Below the pieces are notes generated by a model. That model ran no database searches and was not told the DNA's origin. It was given only the letters and a program-made list of their open reading frames with translations. Positions 46,474 through 52,416 of a stretch of DNA of 52,416 bases are shown here, in pieces. Numbering within the stretch: position 1 is the first letter of the stretch; each line of letters opens with the position of its first letter. The stretch is from an uncultured Bacteroidales bacterium. GTDB lineage: Bacteria > Bacteroidota > Bacteroidia > Bacteroidales > JAUNSR01. The DNA is taken from positions 1-52,416 of the forward strand of contig CAMTOJ010000022.1 in assembly GCA_947074145.1 (NCBI GenBank), in the 5' to 3' direction. A program made the position numbers and the translations under genes.

Positions 46474-46713
46474 ATGGACCTTTATATTAAATTTAAAAAT
46501 TATCTCTCGGATTATGATTTCTCTTTAGATGATATCCGAGACCTTATGCGTACATTAAAGAAAGAAAGCATCATGACTCTTTGGTGCTTAAGTAAGAAAT
46601 TAAATGGTCATTACGAATTATATTTCGGATTTGATATTCCATTCATAATCAACTCTGAAGCAGAAAGAGAATATCTTATTAAAAGAATTGATGAAGATAT
46701 TCTACATAAATAA
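46474..46713 (+). CDS. Small orphan protein of 79 residues
   Basis: I recognise no family. The protein is soluble and acidic in the first third (LSDYDFSLDDIRDLMRTL), with a central LNGHYELYFGFDIPFI. It has no signal peptide or membrane segment. The frame has a normal ATG and lies 123 bp upstream of a SecB-like gene on the same strand, with no terminator between them, so the two may form one unit. It is short enough that chance cannot be ruled out, but its mixed composition reads like a real protein. Confidence 0.5.
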   Translation: MDLYIKFKNYLSDYDFSLDDIRDLMRTLKKESIMTLWCLSKKLNGHYELYFGFDIPFIINSEAEREYLIKRIDEDILHK

Positions 46714-46836
46714 CTTATTAAAACTGAAATATTGAATGATATAATTTTACATCTTCATTTAATTAAAAAATGCATATTTAAAGACCTGATTTAATTAATT
46801 ATTTTCTATTAAATATGCTTTTAAGTTATTAAGAAT

Positions 46837-47304
46837 ATGGTTGAAAATCATGATAAATTAAAGACAAACAATTTTTATATCATAAAAAGTTGTTGTGATT
46901 TGATTGTGCCCAAAGAAGAACTTGATCCTGAGTCTATTTTTATAGATTATCCAGTGATTATTGATTACTCCGTTAAGTCGCATAATCTGAGTAAGAGTTT
47001 CAGTATCCTAATAGATATAAGAATAAATAGGGAAAATATAAAACCCGGTTATTCAATATATATAGAAGCAATGGCAGATTTTACAATCGAAGCCGGCGAG
47101 GATCTTAAAGATCAGGATAAAGAGTTTTTTATCAATTATGTAGCACTTGGCAGATGCATTGAGTATGCCAGAGGTTTTGTTGCTTCTTTAACGGCAAATT
47201 ATCCGCTTGGAAAATATTATTTCGATCCGGTCAATATGACATCTCTATATAATGAGTTTCTCGAACGGCGAAAGAAAATCAAGCATGGTAATGAAAAAAA
47301 ATAA
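46837..47304 (+). CDS. SecB-like export chaperone
   Basis: The 155-residue protein shows the SecB plan: beta-rich first two thirds (SFSILIDIRINRE; YSIYIEAMADFTIEA) and a C-terminal helix-loop-helix reading ALGRCIEYARGFVASLTANY, then YYFDPVNMTSLYNEFLE. The last part matches the SecB end, where the aromatic-x-PVN-x-x-x-L motif is diagnostic. SecB-like chaperones hold unfolded preproteins for SecA, and solitary copies can also guard toxin-antitoxin pairs. No toxin gene is recognisable nearby; only the 79-residue orphan stands upstream. Confidence 0.65.
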   Translation: MVENHDKLKTNNFYIIKSCCDLIVPKEELDPESIFIDYPVIIDYSVKSHNLSKSFSILIDIRINRENIKPGYSIYIEAMADFTIEAGEDLKDQDKEFFINYVALGRCIEYARGFVASLTANYPLGKYYFDPVNMTSLYNEFLERRKKIKHGNEKK

Positions 47305-47339
47305 TATCATTTTATTACATGATAATCAATTGTAATAAT

Positions 47340-47387
47340 AAAGATCCGAAATGAATAAAAGTATATTTTCATTTCGGATCTTTTTTT
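47340..47387 (+). terminator. Intrinsic terminator after the SecB-like gene
   Basis: A perfect 16-bp stem (47340-47355 with 47368-47383) and a 12-base loop are followed by a T-run. It lies 36 bases past the stop codon. Confidence 0.92.
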
Positions 47388-47473
47388 GTCATATCATTTT
47401 TAGAGTCCTTGAGACCTTTTTTTTAATTTATACTAACCTTTTCTTTGAGCATTGCATGCTTTGATTAACATCG

Positions 47474-47545
47474 TTGCTATGACCGCAAAGCGCCATAACT
47501 CTGGCCAATAAGTTCTTTAACTAATGAAGCATTCGACCATAGCAA
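47474..47545. repeat. Inverted repeat in a G/C-richer islet
   Basis: TTGCTATG (47474-47481) and CATAGCAA (47538-47545) are perfect 8-bp arms; the match continues imperfectly inward (ACCGCAAAGC against GCATTCGAC). The 56-base loop and raised G/C content suggest a remnant of something transferred or a folded RNA, but no family is recognisable. Confidence 0.3.
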
Positions 47546-47878
47546 TGGAGTTCGCGAAAATAGCTAACGAAAATGATGAAGATAGTTATGTTCACAAAAA
47601 AGATCTGCCAGGAATGAAAAAATGTGTTCTATATATAAAAAGAGACTATAAATAAGACAAAACATAACTTTCCCAATTATACGATTGTTCTAAAACGATC
47701 ATATTATTTAATTTTTTTGGAAATATCACGTCTTCTATCAATCAAGAATAGGATTATTATATTTAATTTTGATTAGGTTTTAGTGCAACATATATAGTTT
47801 TAGCATATTTATTCTTAAATTTGCGACTTTGTATTCTTTTTAAGGGATGCAAGATTTAATAATGTAACGTTGGAGATT

Positions 47879-49573
47879 ATGACAACTATCGTAAACAATG
47901 ATGAAATAGAGAAAAGAAGCTTAAATTTCATAGAGGAAGCTATTGAAGAAGATATTAGAGAAGGGAAAAATCAAGGAAGAGTTCATACTCGTTTTCCACC
48001 CGAACCAAATGGTTATCTTCATATAGGACATGCAAAAGCAATCTGCATGGATTTCGGCGCCGCATTAAAATATAACGGCAAATGTAATTTAAGGTTTGAT
48101 GATACCAACCCAGTTAAAGAAGACACAGAATATGTTGATGCAATAATGGAAGATATCCACTGGTTAGGTTTTGACTGGGAAGATAGACTTTTTTATGCAT
48201 CAGATTACTTCCAGCAACTATGGGATTTTGCAGAAGAGATGATTAAAAGAGGTCACGCTTATGTTGATGAACAAAGTGCAGAAGAGATAGCAAAACAAAA
48301 AGGAACTCCTACTACACCCGGAGTTGCCAGCCCATATAGAAACAGATCTGTTGAAGAAAATCTGGAGCTTTTCAGAAAAATGAATACAGGTGAACTTGAA
48401 GAAGGAAGTATGGTATTGAGAGCTAAGATAGATATGTCTTCTCCAAACATGCATTTCAGAGATCCTATCATGTATCGTATCATAAAGCATCCGCACCACA
48501 GAACAGGTAATGCATGGAATGCTTATCCTATGTATGATTTCGCTCATGGTCAATCGGATTATTTCGAAGGTATCACCCACTCTATTTGTACTCTTGAATT
48601 TGAAGTTCACAGACCTCTATACGATTGGTTTGCAAGTGAGCTTGCAAACGGAGGAGATTATAAACCTCGTCAGATTGAGTTTAACCGACTTAATATGACA
48701 TATACAATGATGAGTAAGAGAAAATTACTTCAATTGGTTCAAGAAAATCTTGTCAGAGGATGGGATGATCCGCGTATGCCAACATTATGTGGACTGCGTC
48801 GTCGTGGTTATACACCTGAATCGATTCGTAATTTTATTGAACGAATTGGTTATACTAAATATGATGGTATGATCGACGTTGCTCTTCTTGAACACAGTAT
48901 TAGAGAGGACCTAAATAAAAAAGCAACTCGTATATCTGCAGTTATAGACCCTGTCAAATTGATTATAACAAACTATCCTGACAATATGGTTGAGATGATG
49001 ACAGTGGAAAATAATCCTGAAAATCCGGAAGAAGGTTCACATGAAATACCTTTTACCAAAGAACTATATATCGAAAGAGAAGATTTTATGGAAGAAGCTT
49101 CAAAAAAATTCTTCCGTCTTACTATTGATAAAGAGGTGAGATTAAAAGGTGCATATATCATCAAGTGTACTGGAATCAAGAAAGATGAAAATGGAATTAT
49201 CAGTGAGATTTATTGCGAATACGATCCTGAATCAAAAAGCGGTCTTCCTGGTTCTGCACGTAAAGTAAAGGGTACTTTACATTGGGTATCTGCAAGCAAT
49301 TGTGTTGATGCCGAAGTAAGACTTTACAACAGATTATTTACTGTTGAAGATCCTTCTGCTTCTACTGATGTTGATTTCAGATCACTTCTTAATCCTGAGT
49401 CTGAAATTATTGTTTCAAATGCTAAGATTGAGCCTTTTGTGAATGAAGTATCAGAAGTAGGAAGAAAATTTCAGTTCCAGAGAATTGGATATTTCTGTAT
49501 CGATATAGAATCGACTCCTGAAAAATTAATTTTCAACAGAACCGTATCTTTAAAAGATTCAGGTAAAAAATAA
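47879..49573 (+). CDS. glnS: Glutaminyl-tRNA synthetase
   Basis: The 564-residue class I synthetase charges tRNA-Gln with glutamine. HIGH is at 48-51 in PPEPNGYLHIGHAKA, and the KMSKS counterpart is MMSKR at 277-281. RFDDTNP and the FDWEDRLFYASDYF block are typical of GlnRS. The C-terminal half is the two-barrel anticodon-binding region. I take the ATG at 47879; an in-frame TTG nine bases upstream is unlikely to be used. Its presence indicates that the organism charges glutamine directly rather than by the amidation route. A terminator follows. Confidence 0.96.
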   Translation: MTTIVNNDEIEKRSLNFIEEAIEEDIREGKNQGRVHTRFPPEPNGYLHIGHAKAICMDFGAALKYNGKCNLRFDDTNPVKEDTEYVDAIMEDIHWLGFDWEDRLFYASDYFQQLWDFAEEMIKRGHAYVDEQSAEEIAKQKGTPTTPGVASPYRNRSVEENLELFRKMNTGELEEGSMVLRAKIDMSSPNMHFRDPIMYRIIKHPHHRTGNAWNAYPMYDFAHGQSDYFEGITHSICTLEFEVHRPLYDWFASELANGGDYKPRQIEFNRLNMTYTMMSKRKLLQLVQENLVRGWDDPRMPTLCGLRRRGYTPESIRNFIERIGYTKYDGMIDVALLEHSIREDLNKKATRISAVIDPVKLIITNYPDNMVEMMTVENNPENPEEGSHEIPFTKELYIEREDFMEEASKKFFRLTIDKEVRLKGAYIIKCTGIKKDENGIISEIYCEYDPESKSGLPGSARKVKGTLHWVSASNCVDAEVRLYNRLFTVEDPSASTDVDFRSLLNPESEIIVSNAKIEPFVNEVSEVGRKFQFQRIGYFCIDIESTPEKLIFNRTVSLKDSGKK

Positions 49574-49594
49574 TTTGCAAATTATAATCTTTTT

Positions 49595-49639
49595 ATAGCC
49601 ACAAAGCCTATGCAATAAAAGACTTTGTGGTTATTTTTT
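49595..49639 (+). terminator. Intrinsic terminator after glnS
   Basis: A 12-bp stem with one G-U pair (49595-49606 with 49623-49634) and a 16-base loop are followed by TTTTT. The TPR gene starts only 19 bases after the stem, so that gene relies on read-through or a promoter I could not see. Confidence 0.85.
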
Positions 49640-49652
49640 AACTATTTTCCAT

Positions 49653-51053
49653 ATGCATTCAAACCTCAACAATATCGTAAAAAAATACGAAGAAATGATT
49701 GCTCAAAATAATACTATATATTTTGATGCTGATCAAATTGAGGCTATAGCTTATTTTTACGAGAGTAAGGATGACTTTTCAGAGGCTTTGAAAGTGGTAA
49801 ATTTTGGACTTTCCATGTACGATGGTAATTCCATACTTACACTTTTGAAAGCGAAATATCTTTTATTCCTGGATTATACAGATGAAGCCGGGCTTATTAT
49901 CAATAAAATTTCTGATGATTCGGAAGAAACAATGTTGGTAAAGATTGAGTATGAGTTTGCTATCTCCAACTCGGAAAAAGGATTTAGGGATCTGTATAAT
50001 AGACTTGAGAAACCGGGAACTTCTTGGGAATTTTGTCTCGATGCAATTAATATTCTATGGGGTTATGCTCCTTTTGATGATATTATAACCTTCATAAGAA
50101 AATCGATTGAGAAGCATCCTAAAAACCTGGATCTCAAAATAGAGTTGGCAACAATTTTCAAAGACAATAATCAAGAAGAAAATGCATTATTACTTTTTAA
50201 TGAAGTTCTAGACATTGATCCATATATGTATAATATATGGTATGAAATGGCAAGAACTTATGCTCAACTAAAAGAGCTTGAAAAAGCAATCGAATGTTGT
50301 GATTTTGCATTAGCTATCTCTATAGACAACAAAGATATACTTTGTTATAAAGGATATTGTCTTTATGATAAGGGAGATTATAAGGAGGCTCTTGAAATAT
50401 TTAAAGAATATGAATCACTTCCGGATAAAGAGAACTCTGTATTCGACTATATAGCTGATTGTTATTCAAAACTTGATCAAACTCCTCTTGCTATAGATTA
50501 TATAGAATCTACACTTTCCTCTACACAGGAAAATCCATATCTTTTATTTCATCTTGCTTTTTATTATCAAGATCTTGGCAACACACCAAAATCACGTGAA
50601 ATATTAGAGAGATGCATCAGTTTAAATCCAGACAACACTGATTATTACCGATTAATGGCTGATATTTTGCGCCAAGAAGGGAAATTTAAGGAGTCGATAG
50701 ATTATTTTATGAAGGTAACAGAAAAAGAGCCTTCTTATGATATATATGCTCAAATGGGCGATTGCGCTGAAAAACTCAATGAAATAGATTTGGCTATTGA
50801 TTATTATACTGAAGCTTTACTACTCAAGCCAAATGAGATAAGAATAATGTTTAGATTGATACTTGCCTATTATTCTATTAATGAGCCGGAAAAAGCAATT
50901 GCTATTTCTCAAAACATTGATCAGACAATCAGTCAATTGCAAAATGATAGAGAAAATCTTTCAGAAGAGGAAAAAAACAACCTTGATGAAACCAACAAGA
51001 TGATATCAGATATAAAAAAGGTTTTGTCGGAGCTTCTCGATACAGAGCTTTAA
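49653..51053 (+). CDS. Tetratricopeptide-repeat protein
   Basis: The 466-residue soluble protein is built almost entirely of TPR units. Clear ones include NIWYEMARTYAQLKELEKAIE (about 189-209, in blocks), DILCYKGYCLYDKGDYKEALE, PYLLFHLAFYYQDLGNTPKSRE and DYYRLMADILRQEGKFKESI. The last about 30 residues are charged and helical. There is no signal peptide, so it is cytoplasmic and should act as a protein-interaction scaffold. The client is unknown. It sits between glnS and the DUF368 gene; the 58-bp gap to the latter suggests co-transcription. Confidence 0.9.
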   Translation: MHSNLNNIVKKYEEMIAQNNTIYFDADQIEAIAYFYESKDDFSEALKVVNFGLSMYDGNSILTLLKAKYLLFLDYTDEAGLIINKISDDSEETMLVKIEYEFAISNSEKGFRDLYNRLEKPGTSWEFCLDAINILWGYAPFDDIITFIRKSIEKHPKNLDLKIELATIFKDNNQEENALLLFNEVLDIDPYMYNIWYEMARTYAQLKELEKAIECCDFALAISIDNKDILCYKGYCLYDKGDYKEALEIFKEYESLPDKENSVFDYIADCYSKLDQTPLAIDYIESTLSSTQENPYLLFHLAFYYQDLGNTPKSREILERCISLNPDNTDYYRLMADILRQEGKFKESIDYFMKVTEKEPSYDIYAQMGDCAEKLNEIDLAIDYYTEALLLKPNEIRIMFRLILAYYSINEPEKAIAISQNIDQTISQLQNDRENLSEEEKNNLDETNKMISDIKKVLSELLDTEL

Positions 51054-51111
51054 TTGATGTAGTGATAGAAATTTAAATTAGAGAAACAAAATTAAAAACG
51101 CAGATAAAAAA

Positions 51112-52041
51112 ATGAACAGAACATTTAAAGATTACCTTGTCATCATTTTAAAAGGCATGGGAATGGGTGCGGCAGATGTGGTACCCGGAGTATCTGGTGG
51201 AACTATTGCTTTTATTGTAGGAATTTACGAAGAATTGATAAACTCAATAAAGAGCATCAATATATCATCTTTGAAACTCCTTTTTCAGTTCAAAATAAAG
51301 GATTTTTGGAAAGCTATAAATGCCAATTTTCTAATCTGTGTGTTATCAGGTATTGTTATAAGTGTTTTGTCATTAGCTAAAATTATAACGTTCCTTCTTG
51401 AAACTTATCCGGTTTTGGTTTGGTCATTCTTTTTTGGTCTTGTTTTAGCCTCAACCTGGTCTGTAAGCAAACGAATAAAAAAACTCTCTATTTCACGATG
51501 GGTTATTTTCTTTTTCGGAGCAGCATTAGCCTATTTCATCACAGCAGCTACTCCTGCCAGCACTCCTGATTCATTATGGTTTATCTTTATTTGCGGAGCT
51601 ATAGCAATTTGTGCAATGATACTGCCTGGGATATCTGGAAGTTTCATTCTTGTTCTTTTAGGTAAGTATATGTATATAATGTCGGCTGTAAAAGAGTTTA
51701 ACATCCCGGTTATTGCAATATTCGCTGTTGGTGCAGGGATAGGAATAATAGCTTTTTCTAATGTTTTGTCTTATTTGTTGAATAAATTCCACGATCTTAC
51801 AATCGCTACTCTTGCCGGATTTATGTTTGGTTCACTTAATAAAATTTGGCCATGGAAAGAAACTGTCGAAACTTTTGTAGATCGTCACGGAATAGTAAAA
51901 CCGCTTATAGAAGAAAACATCCTACCTAATCAATATGTATGGCAAGGATTCGGATTAATGGTTTTAGGCTTAATTCTTGTTATTGCTCTTGAAAAAATAT
52001 CGGAAAAAGAAAAGCCTCTTGTTTCAATAACTAAAGAATAG
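51112..52041 (+). CDS. DUF368 family membrane protein (PopT-type undecaprenyl-phosphate translocase)
   Basis: The 309-residue polytopic protein carries the two family repeats: KGMGMGAADVVPGVSGGTIAF (about 14-34) and the later CAMILPGISGSFILVLLGKY (about 170-189), the glycine/proline-rich re-entrant motifs that mark inverted-repeat membrane transporters. About eight to nine hydrophobic segments are visible. DUF368 proteins were shown in recent work to recycle undecaprenyl phosphate across the cytoplasmic membrane for cell-wall synthesis; this assignment is by family only. It is the last intact gene of the window. Confidence 0.9.
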   Translation: MNRTFKDYLVIILKGMGMGAADVVPGVSGGTIAFIVGIYEELINSIKSINISSLKLLFQFKIKDFWKAINANFLICVLSGIVISVLSLAKIITFLLETYPVLVWSFFFGLVLASTWSVSKRIKKLSISRWVIFFFGAALAYFITAATPASTPDSLWFIFICGAIAICAMILPGISGSFILVLLGKYMYIMSAVKEFNIPVIAIFAVGAGIGIIAFSNVLSYLLNKFHDLTIATLAGFMFGSLNKIWPWKETVETFVDRHGIVKPLIEENILPNQYVWQGFGLMVLGLILVIALEKISEKEKPLVSITKE

Positions 52042-52416
52042 AGACTTTGTACATGATAAAAATCACTTGTAAATAAAAAATATTTTCTAAGACCAAAAAC
52101 TGGGGTAAAACCTATCTTTCTGATATTTTGAAAGTTATAAAAACCTTTTTTATTTACCCTTTTTTTTCATACTTATATATATATTATTTAACGCTAAGGG
52201 CACATCTTTCCTTCCATTTAATTGTTATATTTGTATATAAGATTTAGACAAAGAAATAGGTCGTACTCTATGTTGATCGGGAAACTCATCAATTGTAATA
52301 TCTTTACCGAGATATGCTTTCTTTGCTAATGGCGGGCCACACTTCCTATGGAAGATACATCATGTGCAGTGGATTACAAAGGCAAAGGGCCCTCAAATCC
52401 TGTTTTCAGGAGTTTC
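52042..52416. other. 375-bp end of window, no intact gene
   Basis: The first 180 bases are AT-rich and featureless. From about 52225 the G/C content rises. On the minus strand one frame is open from 52359 down to a TAA at 52225-52227 (44 residues, containing GPPLAKKAYLGKDITIDEF), but a TGA at 52360-52362 blocks it upstream, and another frame ending in GFEGPLPL stops nearby. This looks like the decayed or frameshifted tail of a gene lying beyond the window. Confidence 0.3.

Larger units (their letters stand above)
47305..47878. other. 574-bp spacer before glnS
   Basis: The terminator of the SecB-like gene occupies 47340-47387. The stretch about 47440-47600 is visibly richer in G/C than the surroundings and holds an inverted repeat (47474-47481 with 47538-47545) and broken short frames. 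TAAATTTG (47816-47823) is a possible -7 box for glnS without a clear -33 partner. Confidence 0.5.

Noticed and set aside
47870..47878. Upstream TTG start for glnS
   Set aside because: The ATG three codons later is the normal choice and nothing favours TTG.
48218..48610. Minus-strand frame of 130 residues within glnS
   Set aside because: It is the antisense of the conserved catalytic domain of glutaminyl-tRNA synthetase.

Overview
This 52.4 kb window is AT-rich chromosomal DNA from a member of the phylum Bacteroidota, most likely order Bacteroidales. The evidence is a SusC/SusD pair run by an ECF sigma factor and a FecR-type anti-sigma factor, a fimbrillin locus (DUF3575, DUF5119, fimbrillin), lipidated TamL next to TamB, Bacteroidetes-type promoters (TTTG-N19/20-TAnnTTTG) and hexameric NADP-type glutamate dehydrogenase. 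Two proteins end in type IX secretion (T9SS) sorting domains, so the host should possess a T9SS. That argues against Bacteroidaceae proper and for a Porphyromonas-, Dysgonomonas- or Paludibacter-like lineage; I cannot name the genus.

Layout. 1-2.0 kb: the N-terminal part of an outer-membrane receptor (cut by the window edge) and two small overlapping membrane-protein genes. 2.1-7.8 kb: bifunctional proline dehydrogenase/P5C dehydrogenase (PutA), preceded by two diverged 71-bp repeats, then a divergent POT peptide transporter. Both genes concern amino acid and peptide use, as does gdhA further on. 8.0-21.1 kb, all on the minus strand: ECF sigma factor, T9SS cargo protein, FecR anti-sigma factor, SusC, SusD, a zinc-metallohydrolase lipoprotein, a DUF4302 lipoprotein and a second T9SS cargo paralogue. 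Two identically spaced copies of a probable ECF promoter sit upstream of the first cargo gene and of fecR, which ties the locus into one regulon.

21.3-28.8 kb: a WYL regulator, an orphan small protein and an MBL-fold hydrolase on the minus strand. Divergently, a five-gene operon encodes a circularly permuted ATP-grasp ligase, an alpha-E protein, a transglutaminase-like protein and two M14/aspartoacylase-like proteins. The last of these has lost its zinc ligands. This operon is the best candidate in the window for a poorly described biochemical system. 29.4-32.2 kb: fimbrial locus. 32.3-36.9 kb: gdhA, a DUF1622 membrane protein, a LolC/E-like permease and a PLP aminotransferase. 37.2-39.2 kb: a DUF454 protein and a porin. 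39.3-46.2 kb: tamL-tamB. 46.5-47.3 kb: a small orphan gene and a SecB-like chaperone. 47.9-52.0 kb: glutaminyl-tRNA synthetase, a TPR protein and a DUF368 (PopT-type) membrane protein. The last 375 bases hold no intact gene.

I saw no rRNA, tRNA, CRISPR array, insertion sequence or phage gene. Most transcription units end in clear stem-loops, listed below. Everything here was read by eye; family assignments rest on motif recognition, not on searches.
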